Source: Actinoplanes teichomyceticus ATCC 31121
GTDB taxonomy: Bacteria > Actinomycetota > Actinomycetes > Mycobacteriales > Micromonosporaceae
Length of the DNA: 64,000 nt
Assembly (NCBI RefSeq): GCF_003711105.1
Contig: NZ_CP023865.1
Location: 1,710,001 to 1,774,000, forward strand
Direction: 5' to 3'
Position 1 is the first letter of the stretch, and every line of letters starts with the position of its first letter. The notes under the pieces were generated by a model. The model saw only the letters and a program-made list of their open reading frames with translations. It was not told where the DNA came from and did not search any database. The position numbers and the translations under genes are program-made. Shown piece after piece: positions 1 through 7,763 of this stretch.

Positions 1-761
1 GGCTCCGCCGATGCGCCCGGCGCGGTGGGCGAGCCGGCGCCGGACGGCTCGGCCGGCGCCGGGCTGCCGGTGACCGGAGCGCTGGAGGCGGGCGAGGTCG
101 GGGTGGGCGCCGGCGGGGTGACGCAGTGGCACTCCGGGGTGCCGGTCCGCGGGCGCGTGGCGGTGGGCCGGCCGGCGGTGTCCGGGGCCCGGCCGCCGCG
201 GGTGGCCGCGCGCGTGCCGGCCGGGACCGGGGCCCGGCCGGTGGCGTGGTCGGTCGTCGCCGCGGCACGCGACGCGGCGGTCCCCGGGCGGGCCACCGGC
301 CCGGTCCGGGAGGCGGGCTCGCCGGTGGGCGGCTCGGTCGCCGGCGGTTCGCCGGTGGGCGGCCGGTTCCCGGGCGGCCGCTTCGCCGGCGGCCGGTGCC
401 CGGGCGGTCGGTCGGCGGGTGGCCTCGCCCGGTGGGTCGTCGCGGCCGGTGGCGCCGCGGCGGCCCGGGCCCGGTCCGCGCGGGTGTCCGCCAGGCTCCG
501 GGTCACCAGCAGGTACGACCCGATCGCGCCGACCAGCGCGACGAGACAGAGCGCGGTGATGCCGAGGAGTCGCCGGGGTGGCCGGGCGTCCGGCTCCGCG
601 GGCACGGTGCGCCACTCCATCAGCGCTCCGGGGAACGTGCTCAGCCCGGTGGACGTCACGTCCGGCCCCGCGGCGCGCCCGGCCGGGCGGCGGCCCAGGT
701 CGTATTTCACCGAGCGCCACGCTCCGCGCAGCTCGTCGCGGATCCGTAGCCACAGGCTCAT
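1..761 (-). CDS. Single-pass membrane protein with long Pro/Thr-rich tail (3' end beyond the left edge)
   Basis: A minus-strand reading frame stays open from an ATG at 761 to the window edge (at least 253 codons, no stop seen). GGAGAG lies 6 nt before the ATG. The N-terminus (MSLWLRIRDELRGAW) is basic and probably cytoplasmic. One hydrophobic helix spans about residues 65-86. The remainder is a Pro/Thr/Ala/Arg-rich, low-complexity and presumably extracytoplasmic tail with PPTGEP-type repeats and a CHC motif. I recognise no catalytic domain. The gene is divergent from the Rv2175c-like gene with only 36 bp between starts; in M. tuberculosis this divergent slot is held by the kinase gene pknL, but no kinase motif is visible in the part present. 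A role at the cell envelope is inference only. The long plus-strand frame over the same DNA is its antisense shadow. Confidence 0.7.
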   Translation of the reverse strand, partial: MSLWLRIRDELRGAWRSVKYDLGRRPAGRAAGPDVTSTGLSTFPGALMEWRTVPAEPDARPPRRLLGITALCLVALVGAIGSYLLVTRSLADTRADRARAAAAPPAATTHRARPPADRPPGHRPPAKRPPGNRPPTGEPPATEPPTGEPASRTGPVARPGTAASRAAATTDHATGRAPVPAGTRAATRGGRAPDTAGRPTATRPRTGTPECHCVTPPAPTPTSPASSAPVTGSPAPAEPSGAGSPTAPGASAE

Positions 762-797
762 CAACAGCTCTCCGATCTGGTCTGGCACGCTGTACGC

Positions 798-1148
798 GTG
801 AGCGAACCCGTCACCACCGAACCGGCCGGATGGATCAACCTGCCGGACCTGTCCGAGAAGCTCGGCGTGTCGATCAGCAAGGTCAACCAGATGATCAAGG
901 ACGGCCACCTGATCGCCGTCCGCCGGGACGGCGTCCGGGTGGTCCCTGAGGAACTGGTGGCCAACGACACCGTCCGCAAGCACCTGCCGGGCGTGCTGAC
1001 CCTGCTCCGCGACGCCGGGTACAACGACGAAGAGGCCCTCCGGTGGCTGTATGCGGCGGACCCGCAGGTCGGCGGCAGCCCGGCGATCGCGCTCGGCGGA
1101 CCGCAGGCGCGCGAGATCAAGCGGCGCGCGCAGGCGCTGGGTTTCTGA
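798..1148 (+). CDS. Rv2175c-like DNA-binding protein
   Basis: A 116-residue protein whose N-terminal half is a winged-helix/MerR-like DNA-binding fold (LPDLSEKLGVSISKVNQMI, about residues 15-33, then a VRRDGVRVVPEEL wing). Its C-terminal half has the Rv2175c-family signature: LPGVLTLLRDAGY, EALRWLY, and a terminal QAREIKRRAQALGF. M. tuberculosis Rv2175c binds DNA and is a substrate of the neighbouring kinase PknL. The GTG start has no Shine-Dalgarno sequence, so leaderless translation is likely. The neighbourhood (prenyl synthase and metF downstream) resembles mycobacterial Rv2172c-Rv2176. The TTEP stretch near the N-terminus could be a phosphorylation site, which is inference. Confidence 0.85.
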   Translation: MSEPVTTEPAGWINLPDLSEKLGVSISKVNQMIKDGHLIAVRRDGVRVVPEELVANDTVRKHLPGVLTLLRDAGYNDEEALRWLYAADPQVGGSPAIALGGPQAREIKRRAQALGF

Positions 1149-1152
1149 GCGG

Positions 1153-1479
1153 ATGCGGCACCTGGCGTACCTCGCCGTGCTCGCCGGATGCCTGGCCGGC
1201 GCCCTGTGGCTGGAGCCGATCCTGCGGGTCAACGTGCTGCGCCGGTGGCGGCGGCTGGCGCTGACCGTGCTGCCGGTGGCGGCCGTCTTCGTGCTCTGGG
1301 ACCTGGCCGCGATCGCCGCCGGTCACTGGACCTTCGACCCGGCGCAGATCACCGGCATCCACCTCGGCGGCGGGCTGCCGCTGGACGAGGTGCTGTTCTT
1401 CGTGGTCGTACCGATCTGTGCGGTGCTCGGATTCGAGGCGGTCCGCGCGGTGCTGCGACGGCCGGCGGGGGACGAGTGA
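1153..1479 (+). CDS. crtYc: Carotenoid (lycopene) cyclase subunit CrtYc
   Basis: A 108-residue membrane protein with three predicted helices and the lycopene-cyclase-domain signature LPLDEVLFF near residue 76. In actinobacteria the cyclase is a heterodimer of two small proteins, CrtYc and CrtYd, that closes ionone end groups on lycopene or C50 carotenoids. The ATG lies 4 nt after the stop of the Rv2175c-like gene, and its own TGA overlaps the GTG of crtYd, so the two subunits are translationally coupled. Whether beta, gamma or epsilon rings are formed cannot be read from the sequence. The other carotenoid genes of this window are 30 kb away (32.6-37.4 kb). Confidence 0.85.
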   Translation: MRHLAYLAVLAGCLAGALWLEPILRVNVLRRWRRLALTVLPVAAVFVLWDLAAIAAGHWTFDPAQITGIHLGGGLPLDEVLFFVVVPICAVLGFEAVRAVLRRPAGDE

Positions 1480-1835
1480 CCTACACCACCGCGGCCGTGC
1501 TCGGTGTGCTGGCCGCCGTCCTCGTCGACCTGTTCGCGCTGCGCACCCGGCTGGTCACCCGCCTGGTCTTCTGGGCCACCTATCCGATCATCTTCGGCTT
1601 CCAGCTGATCTCGAACGGCATCCTGACCGGCCGGAACATCGTCATCTACGACCCGGACGCGATCCTCGGCCGGCGGCTGGTCCACGCGCCCGTCGAGGAC
1701 CTGCTCTTCGGCTTCGCGCTGGTGCTGAGCACCCTGTCGGTCTGGGTGGCGCTGGGCCGGCACGGCATCCAGCGCACCCCCGCCGCCGGCGACGGCAGCC
1801 GCCTGCTCCGGTGGCTCAGACGGAACGGCGAGTAG
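1476..1835 (+). CDS. crtYd: Carotenoid (lycopene) cyclase subunit CrtYd
   Basis: A 119-residue membrane protein with three helices; the segment VHAPVEDLLFGFALVL carries the second P-x-E-D/E signature of the cyclase family. It starts at a GTG that overlaps the stop of crtYc (GTGA), as expected for partners of a heterodimer. Its 3' end overlaps the 3' end of the convergent prenyl diphosphate synthase gene by 20 bp, so the two transcripts run into each other. Residues Y/D/P around YDPDAILG, typical of CrtYd, are present. Confidence 0.85.
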   Translation: MTYTTAAVLGVLAAVLVDLFALRTRLVTRLVFWATYPIIFGFQLISNGILTGRNIVIYDPDAILGRRLVHAPVEDLLFGFALVLSTLSVWVALGRHGIQRTPAAGDGSRLLRWLRRNGE

Positions 1836-2886
1836 CCGCGTCGGCCAGCCGGCGCAGCACGTCCCGCGCCTGCGCCTCGATCGGCGCCGCGGCCAGCGCC
1901 GCCAGGGCCGCGGTCATCAGCTCGTCGATCCGCGCCTCGGTCGCCGCCAGCGCGCCGCTGTCCCGGATCACCGCGCACAGCCGCTGCACCCCGGCGTCGT
2001 CCAGCGCCGGGTCGCCCAGCGCCGCGTCCAGCTCCGCCCGACCGGTCTCGCCGAGGTTGCCGAACGCGGCCGCCACCAGGTACGTCCGCTTGCCCTCGCG
2101 CAGGTCGTCGCCGGCCGGCTTGCCGGTGTGCGCCGGGTCGCCGAACACCCCGAGCACGTCGTCGCGCAGCTGGAACGCCTCGCCCAGCGGCAGCCCGAAC
2201 GCGGAGTAGGCGGCGGACACCTCCGGATCCGCCCCGGCCAGTGCCGCGCCGAGCAGCAGCGGCTGCTCCACGGTGTACTTGGCCGACTTGTAACGGGCCA
2301 CCTTGCCGGCCCGTTCCAGCGAGGTGTCCGCGGTCGCCTGGGTCAGCACGTCCAGGTACTGCCCGACGGTCACCTCGGTACGCATCGCGTCGAACACCGG
2401 CCGGGCGCGTTCCAGGTCGTCGCGCGGCATCCCGGACCGGTGCAGCAGCTCGTCCGACCAGACCAGGGACAGGTCGCCGAGCAGCACCGCGGCGCAGTCG
2501 CCGAACCCGGCCGCGCTGCCCCGCCAGCCCTCGCCGGCGTGCAGCTTCTCGAACCGGCGGTGCACCGACGGCACCCCGCGCCGGGTGTCCGACCGGTCCA
2601 TCAGGTCGTCGTGGATCAGCGCGCTCGCCTGCACCAGCTCCAGCGCCGCGACCGCCGCCACCACCTGATCCGAGTCGGCGCCCCCGGCGCCGCGGAAACC
2701 CCAGTACGCGAACGCGGGCCGCAGCCGCTTGCCGCCACCGAGCACGAACTCGGACACCGAGGCGGCCACCTCGGCCAGCGCCGGGTCGATCGCGAGCAGC
2801 CGGTCACGCTGCCCGGTGAGGAATCCGGTCAGCGCCTGATCGACACGCGGCCGCAGGTCGGCCACGTCGAGCGGGGATCTTGTCAC
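1816..2886 (-). CDS. idsA: Polyprenyl (geranylgeranyl) diphosphate synthase
   Basis: A 356-residue trans-isoprenyl diphosphate synthase. The first aspartate-rich motif, DDLMD, is at residues 94-98 within LIHDDLMDRSD, and the second, DDVLGVFGD, at 242-250. The GGKRLRP motif that binds IPP is near residue 52. It should make C20 or longer prenyl diphosphates from IPP, feeding carotenoids, menaquinone or lipids. Chain length is not certain from sequence; the bulky-residue region before the first DD motif (ALELVQASAL) does not suggest a short product. Start chosen as the GTG at 2886, which gives the usual family length; no good ribosome site precedes it. It is convergent with crtYd and divergent from metF, as idsA2 neighbours a metF homolog in mycobacteria. 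Confidence 0.85.
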   Translation of the reverse strand: MTRSPLDVADLRPRVDQALTGFLTGQRDRLLAIDPALAEVAASVSEFVLGGGKRLRPAFAYWGFRGAGGADSDQVVAAVAALELVQASALIHDDLMDRSDTRRGVPSVHRRFEKLHAGEGWRGSAAGFGDCAAVLLGDLSLVWSDELLHRSGMPRDDLERARPVFDAMRTEVTVGQYLDVLTQATADTSLERAGKVARYKSAKYTVEQPLLLGAALAGADPEVSAAYSAFGLPLGEAFQLRDDVLGVFGDPAHTGKPAGDDLREGKRTYLVAAAFGNLGETGRAELDAALGDPALDDAGVQRLCAVIRDSGALAATEARIDELMTAALAALAAAPIEAQARDVLRRLADAATRRSV

Positions 2887-2934
2887 GACCGCGACGCTAC
2901 TTGCTCGTGCGTATCGGCCGGGTAACCGGCCCGG

Positions 2935-2940
2935 TAGAGT
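2935..2940 (+). promoter_or_regulatory. -10 element of a leaderless metF transcript
   Basis: TAGAGT is followed by 6 nt and then the GTG start of metF, so transcription probably begins on the start codon. No convincing -35 was found at normal spacing. Confidence 0.5.
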
Positions 2941-2946
2941 TCCGGT

Positions 2947-3870
2947 GTGTCTCTGGGACTTCCCTCCAAGCTGCCCGGCACCCCGTCGATCGGCGAGCTG
3001 GTCCGCGGCGCGGCGCCGACGTTCTCGTTCGAGTTCTTCCCGCCCAAGACGCCGGACGGGGAGCGGCTGCTGTGGCAGGCGATCCGCGAGCTGGAGTCGC
3101 TGCGGCCCAGCTTCGTGTCGATCACCTACGGCGCGGGCGGCACCACCCGGGAGACCACGGTGGCGGTCACCGAGCGGGTGGCCACCGAGACCACCCTGCT
3201 GGCGATGGCCCACCTCACCGCGGTCGATCACTCGGTCGCCGACCTGCGCAACGTGATCGGCCGGCTGGCCGGGGCCGGGATCCGCAACGTGCTGGCGCTG
3301 CGCGGCGACCCGCCGGGCGACCCGATGGGCGAGTGGGTGCGGCACCCCGACGGCGTCCTCTACGCCGCGGAGCTGGTCTCGCTGATCCGCGAGTCCGGGG
3401 ACTTCAGCGTGGGGGTGGCGGCTTTCCCGTACAAACACCCCCGCTCGGCCGACGTGGCCGGCGACACCCGCCACTTCATCCGCAAGTGCCGGGCCGGCGC
3501 GGAGTACGCGATCACCCAGATGTTCTTCGACGCCGACGACTACCTGCGGCTGCGCGACCGGGTGGCGGCGGCCGGATGTGACACCCCGATCGTGGCCGGG
3601 GTGATGCCGGTCACCCGGATGGCCACCATCGAGCGGTCCACCCAGCTGTCCGGGGCGCCGTTCCCGCCGCAGCTGCTGCGCCGCTTCGAGCGGGTCGCCG
3701 GTGACGAGGCGGCGGTCCGCGAGCTGGGCATCGAGACCTGCTCACAGATGTGCGCGCGGCTGCTCGAGGAGGGCGTGCCGGGCATCCACTTCATCACCAT
3801 GAACCGGTCCACCGCGACCCGCGAGGTCTGGCAGCGGCTGGCCCCCTCGGAAGTCGCCGCGGCCGGCTGA
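2947..3870 (+). CDS. metF: Methylenetetrahydrofolate reductase
   Basis: A 307-residue TIM-barrel flavoprotein of the MetF family. It reduces 5,10-methylene-THF to 5-methyl-THF for methionine synthesis and the methyl cycle. Visible motifs: [13 protein letters not shown] near the N-terminus (active-site Glu), [16 protein letters not shown] (flavin/folate contacts), and the C-terminal [11 protein letters not shown] and GVMPVTR segments. The GTG start is supported by the leaderless -10 box and by the fit to the family N-terminus. It is followed 9 nt later by the phosphatidyltransferase gene, so the two are likely co-transcribed. Confidence 0.92.
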   Translation: MSLGLPSKLPGTPSIGELVRGAAPTFSFEFFPPKTPDGERLLWQAIRELESLRPSFVSITYGAGGTTRETTVAVTERVATETTLLAMAHLTAVDHSVADLRNVIGRLAGAGIRNVLALRGDPPGDPMGEWVRHPDGVLYAAELVSLIRESGDFSVGVAAFPYKHPRSADVAGDTRHFIRKCRAGAEYAITQMFFDADDYLRLRDRVAAAGCDTPIVAGVMPVTRMATIERSTQLSGAPFPPQLLRRFERVAGDEAAVRELGIETCSQMCARLLEEGVPGIHFITMNRSTATREVWQRLAPSEVAAAG

Positions 3871-3879
3871 GGCGCGCGG

Positions 3880-4518
3880 GTGACCTGGGACGAGTACGCG
3901 ACCGCCTGGTCCGGGCTGCACGGCGGGTTCGACCCGCGGCGCGCGTCGCGGCTGGTCCGGGGGTGGGTGCGTGCGGCGTACGCGATCGGCTCCTGGCTGG
4001 GCCGCCACCGGGTGTCACCGGCGGCGGTGACCACCGCCGGCGTCCTGGTCTGCGCCGCGGTGCCGCTGATCGCGCTGGCCGGACGGCCCGGCCTGCCGGC
4101 CGGTGCGCTGCTGGTGCTGGTCGCCGCGGCGGCGGACGGCCTGGACGGCGCGGTCGCGGTGATCACCGGGCGGGTGACGAGAACCGGATTCGTGTACGAC
4201 TCGGTCGCCGACCGCCTCGGCGAAGCGGCCTGGCTGGCCGCCTTCTGGGTGGCCGGCGCGCCGGGCTGGCTGGTCACCGCGGCCGGCGCGGCGAGCTGGC
4301 TGCACGAGTACGTCCGGGCCCGCGCCACCGCCGCCGGGATGTCCGAGATCGGTGTGGTGACGGTGGGGGAGCGGCCCACCCGGGCGCTGATCGCCGGCCT
4401 CGGCCTGGCCCTGATCGCCGTGCTCGGGATGCCGTGGCTGCCGCCGGCCCTGTGGGTGGTCATGCAGCTGATCGGGCTGGCGCAGCTGTCCGCCGCCGTC
4501 CGGCACGCGCTGCGCTGA
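3880..4518 (+). CDS. CDP-alcohol phosphatidyltransferase family protein
   Basis: A 212-residue membrane protein with about six helices. The CDP-alcohol phosphotransferase motif (D-x2-D-G-x2-A-R-x8-G-x3-D-x3-D) appears as DGLDGAVAV, then GFVYDSVAD. All four aspartates are kept, but the Arg after the Ala is replaced by Val. The family joins a CDP-activated lipid or alcohol to a second alcohol; the acceptor here is unknown. The N-terminus, with WDEYATAWSGLHGGFDP and then a long amphipathic region, is typical of actinobacterial members of unknown substrate. It starts with GTG 9 nt after metF. Confidence 0.75.
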   Translation: MTWDEYATAWSGLHGGFDPRRASRLVRGWVRAAYAIGSWLGRHRVSPAAVTTAGVLVCAAVPLIALAGRPGLPAGALLVLVAAAADGLDGAVAVITGRVTRTGFVYDSVADRLGEAAWLAAFWVAGAPGWLVTAAGAASWLHEYVRARATAAGMSEIGVVTVGERPTRALIAGLGLALIAVLGMPWLPPALWVVMQLIGLAQLSAAVRHALR

Positions 4519-4554
4519 CCGCAGCCCGCCCGCCTCGCCGCGCCGCTGTGCCGC

Positions 4555-4740
4555 GGCCGTGCCCGGCGTGCCCGGTGCTCCCCAGCCGTGCCGGCGTGTG
4601 CGGTGTGCCGCAGCCGTGCCGGCGTGTGCGGTGCGCCGCAGCCGTGCCGGCGTGTGCGGTGTGCCGCAGCCGTGCCGGCGTGTGCGGTGTGCCGCAGCCG
4701 CACCGGCGTGCCCGGTGTGCCGCAGCCGGGCCCGGCGCCG
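4555..4740. repeat. 28-bp tandem repeat array in the 4519-4932 intergenic region
   Basis: Six to seven units with starts at 4555 (degenerate), 4583, 4611, 4639, 4667, 4695 and 4723; the four central units are nearly identical (unit begins CAGCCGTGCCGG). There are no unique spacers, so it is a minisatellite and not CRISPR. The remainder of the gap (4741-4932) becomes less GC-rich towards the HNH gene and probably holds its promoter. Confidence 0.85.
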
Positions 4741-4918
4741 CGGGGTGTGCCCGGCACCGGCCATCCTGCCTCGCCACGCTCCGGGCACACCGTCCGAAGA
4801 GGTCGTCCGGCGCAATGAACAGACCTTTATTCAGTTGTCGCCGGTCGATGCCCAGCATATTTTCTTCCTCGGCGGGGACGCCCCTGAGCTGCTGGTTTGC
4901 CGAGAAAATAGGGTTGAC

Positions 4919-4927
4919 GGAGGTGAT
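4919..4927 (+). promoter_or_regulatory. Perfect extended Shine-Dalgarno site of the HNH gene
   Basis: GGAGGTGAT is fully complementary to the 3' end of actinobacterial 16S rRNA (ATCACCTCC) and sits 5 nt before the ATG at 4933. It is the strongest ribosome site noted in the window and fixes the start. Confidence 0.8.
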
Positions 4928-4932
4928 ACGGA

Positions 4933-5370
4933 ATGAGCGCGGTTCTGGTCCTGAACGCCGACTGCGGACCGCTGCACCGGGTCAGCCTCCGGCACGCGAT
5001 CCGGATGCTGTTCCGTCAGGTGGCGGTGGTGCACGAGGCGCAGCCGGACGCGACCATCGGGGTGTTCCCGGTGCCGACCGTGGTGCGGCTGGTCAGTTAC
5101 GTGGTGACCCGCTGGCGCCGTGGCCGGGGCCCGAGCTGGTCCCGCGCCGGCGTGCTGGCCCGGGACAAGCGGACCTGCGGCTACTGCGGCGACCCGGCCA
5201 CCACCATCGACCACGTGCTGCCCCGCTCCCGTGGTGGCGGCAACGAGTGGCGGAACACCGTGGCCGCCTGTGGCCGCTGCAACAACCGGAAGGGCGCCCG
5301 GACGCCCGCGGAAGCCCGGATGCCGTTGCGCGTCACGCCGTACGCGCCGGCCTGGGTGGCTTTCGCCTGA
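4933..5370 (+). CDS. HNH endonuclease family protein
   Basis: A 145-residue protein. The C-terminal half carries a zinc-bound HNH fold: Cys82-x2-Cys85, then the D-H pair at 93-94 (TTIDHVLPRSRGG), the Asn in GGNEWRN, and Cys113-x2-Cys116 followed by NNRKG. The N-terminal 60 residues (VLVLNADCGPLHRVSLRHAI) form the conserved module of a widespread actinobacterial HNH family of about 150-170 residues. A nuclease activity is expected from the intact motif; its target is unknown. The gene stands alone after a minisatellite, with a very strong ribosome site, which suggests high expression. Confidence 0.85.
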   Translation: MSAVLVLNADCGPLHRVSLRHAIRMLFRQVAVVHEAQPDATIGVFPVPTVVRLVSYVVTRWRRGRGPSWSRAGVLARDKRTCGYCGDPATTIDHVLPRSRGGGNEWRNTVAACGRCNNRKGARTPAEARMPLRVTPYAPAWVAFA

Positions 5371-5467
5371 GACCGGCGGCCGGCGGGTGAACACGGGGAC
5401 TCGCCGGCCGCCCTCGCCCGCTCCCCGGATCGTCCGGTTGCGGATGATCCGGGGATAACCTTGTCCC

Positions 5468-5932
5468 ATGCCCGCCCCGGACCGCACCGTGCTCGACGTC
5501 AGCCGCCTCCTGAACGAGGCCGGTCACGCCCTGACGAACCGTCTCGCCGCCGCGCTCGCCGAGGCCGACCTGACCCCGCGTATGCAGTGCGTGCTGGTGC
5601 ACGCGCTGGAGCAGGAGCGCACCCAGATCCAGCTGGCCGCCCTGGCCGGCCTGGACAAGACCACCATGGTCGGCACCGTCGACGAGCTGGAGCGGCGCGG
5701 GCTGGCCGAGCGGCGCGCCTCGGCCGCCGACCGGCGGGCCCGGATCATCGCGGTCACCGAGAAGGGCCGGCTGGCCGCCGAGCAGGGGCAGCGGATCGTC
5801 GACCGGGTGCACGGCGAGGTGCTCGCCGGTTTCCCGGCGGAGTCCCGTGCCGGATTCCTCCAGCTCCTCGAAGCGCTGGCGAGCGACTCGGCGGCCGGGC
5901 CGCAGCCGGTGCGCCGCCCCCGCGGCAGGTGA
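5468..5932 (+). CDS. MarR-family transcriptional regulator
   Basis: A 154-residue winged-helix regulator. The DNA-binding core includes LAALAGLDKTTMVGTVDELE (recognition helix) followed by the RRASAADRRARIIAVTEKG wing typical of MarR. It lies 78 bp before the MFS pump on the same strand. The 8-6-8 palindrome between the two genes is a plausible site for it, so it probably represses the pump until a ligand binds. No ribosome site is visible; GATAAC at 5454-5459 with the ATG 8 nt later suggests leaderless expression. Confidence 0.85.
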   Translation: MPAPDRTVLDVSRLLNEAGHALTNRLAAALAEADLTPRMQCVLVHALEQERTQIQLAALAGLDKTTMVGTVDELERRGLAERRASAADRRARIIAVTEKGRLAAEQGQRIVDRVHGEVLAGFPAESRAGFLQLLEALASDSAAGPQPVRRPRGR

Positions 5933-5973
5933 CCACGGCGACAAACGATCCCGTACGTAATAGGTTTCTTCGA

Positions 5974-5995
5974 GATAGTCCCGAAGCGGATTATC
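5974..5995 (+). promoter_or_regulatory. Putative MarR operator upstream of the MFS pump
   Basis: Inverted repeat GATAGTCC - N6 - GGATTATC (7 of 8 positions symmetric). It sits 15 nt before the ATG of the pump in an AT-richer stretch, overlapping the likely core promoter. Size and placement fit a MarR dimer site; the assignment to the MarR encoded next door is inference. Confidence 0.5.
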
Positions 5996-6010
5996 TGTTA
6001 CGGTCGGGCC

Positions 6011-7477
6011 ATGAGTCCTACGCGTGGGGCAACACTTGCCGTGCTGTGCACCGTCGCGCTGATGATCGTGCTGGACAGCACCATCGTCGCCGTGGCCGTC
6101 CCGGCCATTCAGCGGGATCTCGCCTTCACCCCGGCCGGCGTCGCCTGGGTGGTCAACGGCTACCTGGTCGCCTTCGCCGGTCTGCTGCTGCTCGCCGGCC
6201 GGCTCGGCGATCTGCTGGGCGCCCGGCGGGTCTTCCTGACCGGCCTGACCGTCTTCACCGCCGCCAGCCTGCTCTGCGGCCTCGCGCCGACCGGTGCGCT
6301 GCTGGTCGCCGGCCGCTTCGTGCAGGGCGCCGGCGGGGCACTCGCCTCCGCGGTGGTGCTCGGCATGATCGTCCGGCTCTACCCGGAGCCCGGCCCGCAG
6401 GCCCGCGCCGTGGGCATCTTCAGCTTCACCCAGGCCGGCGGCGCCGCGATCGGGTTCGTCGTCGGCGGCGTGCTGACCGACCTGGCCGGCTGGCCCGCCA
6501 TCTTCCTGATCAACGTCCCGGTCGGCCTGGCCGCCTGGGTCCTCGGCCGGCGCCTGCTGCCGGTCACCGCGACCGCCGCCACCGGCCGGATCGATCTCCC
6601 CGGCGCGGTGCTGATCACCGCCGGACTGTCGCTCGGCGTCTACGCCATCGTCGCGGCCGGCGAGCCGGCCCCGCCGGCTCCCGTCTGGTCGCTCGCCGCG
6701 GGCGCGGCACTGCTGGTCCTCGCTTTCCTGGTACGCCAGGGCCGGGCGCCCGAACCCCTCGTCCCGCTCCGCCTGCTGCGCCGCCCGTGGCTGCTCGCCG
6801 CGAACGCCGCTGTCCTGCTGATCCTCGCCGCCGGGATGGGCTTCCAGTTCGTCAACACGCTGTTCCTGCAGCGGGTGATGGGCTTCGACGCGCTGCGCAC
6901 CGGGCTCGGCTTCCTGCCCACCCCGATCGTGATCGGCCTGGTGTCACTGCTCACGGCCGCCCGGCTGACCGCCCGGTTCGGCCCACGCCGGGTGCTGCTG
7001 GCCGGCCTGCTGCTGCTCGCCGGCGGGCTGGCCCTGCTGGCCCGGGTGCCGGCCGACCCGTCCTACGCCGCCGACGTGCTGCCCGGACTGCTCGCCGTGG
7101 GCCTGGGCGTCGGCGTGGCCATTCCGGCGATCATGATGCTGGCGATGGCCGGCGCGTCCACCGGGGACACCGGGTTGGTGTCCGGTCTGACCAACACCGC
7201 CCAGCAGGCCGGCGCCGCACTCGGCCTCGCCGTGCTCGCCGTGGTGTCCGCCGGCCGGACGTCCGCCCGCCTCGACTCCGGCGTCCCCGAGATCGTGGCC
7301 CTGCGTGACGGCTACGGCCTGGCGTTCCTGACCGCCGCCGCCTTCGTCCTGGCCGCCGCCCTGATCACCCTGACCGCTCTGCGCCACCCGCCCGCGGCGA
7401 TCCCGCCATCCAGCGAACCGACTCCCGCCATGACCGCTTCCGATCGCGCCGCCCGCCCGGTGTCGCGTAAGGCCTGA
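6011..7477 (+). CDS. MFS drug-efflux transporter, DHA2 (14-helix) type
   Basis: A 488-residue protein with 13-14 hydrophobic helices. Family motifs visible: LDSTIVAVAVPAIQRDL in helix 1 (DHA2 motif D1), GRLGDLLGARRVFL between helices 2 and 3 (motif A), GRFVQGAGGAL (motif B), and GGVLTDLAGWPAIFLINVPVG (motif C region). Such pumps export cationic or lipophilic drugs with proton antiport. The MarR gene just upstream with an intervening palindrome argues for substrate-inducible expression. The C-terminal tail beyond the last helix is polar. Confidence 0.88.
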   Translation: MSPTRGATLAVLCTVALMIVLDSTIVAVAVPAIQRDLAFTPAGVAWVVNGYLVAFAGLLLLAGRLGDLLGARRVFLTGLTVFTAASLLCGLAPTGALLVAGRFVQGAGGALASAVVLGMIVRLYPEPGPQARAVGIFSFTQAGGAAIGFVVGGVLTDLAGWPAIFLINVPVGLAAWVLGRRLLPVTATAATGRIDLPGAVLITAGLSLGVYAIVAAGEPAPPAPVWSLAAGAALLVLAFLVRQGRAPEPLVPLRLLRRPWLLAANAAVLLILAAGMGFQFVNTLFLQRVMGFDALRTGLGFLPTPIVIGLVSLLTAARLTARFGPRRVLLAGLLLLAGGLALLARVPADPSYAADVLPGLLAVGLGVGVAIPAIMMLAMAGASTGDTGLVSGLTNTAQQAGAALGLAVLAVVSAGRTSARLDSGVPEIVALRDGYGLAFLTAAAFVLAAALITLTALRHPPAAIPPSSEPTPAMTASDRAARPVSRKA

Positions 7478-7558
7478 GGCGTCGTGCCGGAGCCGTACCG
7501 ATGGCCGGTGGCTCGGTTCCCGGCGTCGCGAGGGCGCGCTCGGGCGCGGCGGGCGGGC

Positions 7559-7739
7559 CCTCGATCGGCCGCCGGGGCGGCTCGGGGACCGGGGTGGCGG
7601 CTGGGATGCTGCGGTGCGGCCCTCGATCGTCCGGGGCGTCTCAGGGGCCGGGGTGGCGGCTGGGATGCTGCGGTGCGGCCCTCGATCGTCCGGGGCGTCT
7701 CAGGGGCCGGGGTGGCGGCCGGGCCGCTGCGGGGCGGCC
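7559..7739. repeat. 59-bp tandem repeats downstream of the DUF2306 gene
   Basis: Three imperfect units begin near 7559, 7621 and 7680 (period 59; the first unit carries a 3-bp insertion), plus a partial fourth. The units resemble the 3' end of the adjacent minus-strand gene, including its stop (TCAGGG... on the plus strand), so they look like diverged copies of that gene end. The gap 7478-7763 contains nothing else that I recognise. Confidence 0.75.
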
Positions 7740-7763
7740 CGCGCTCGGCGGGGCCGGGGTGGT

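Noticed and set aside
25..801. Plus-strand 258-codon open frame at the left edge
   Set aside because: It is the antisense shadow of a better minus-strand gene (ATG 761, membrane helix, good ribosome site) and is itself only low-complexity Gly/Ala/Arg/Val.
4583..4730. Possible CRISPR array (28-bp period)
   Set aside because: Units are contiguous with no unique spacers, and no cas genes are present.
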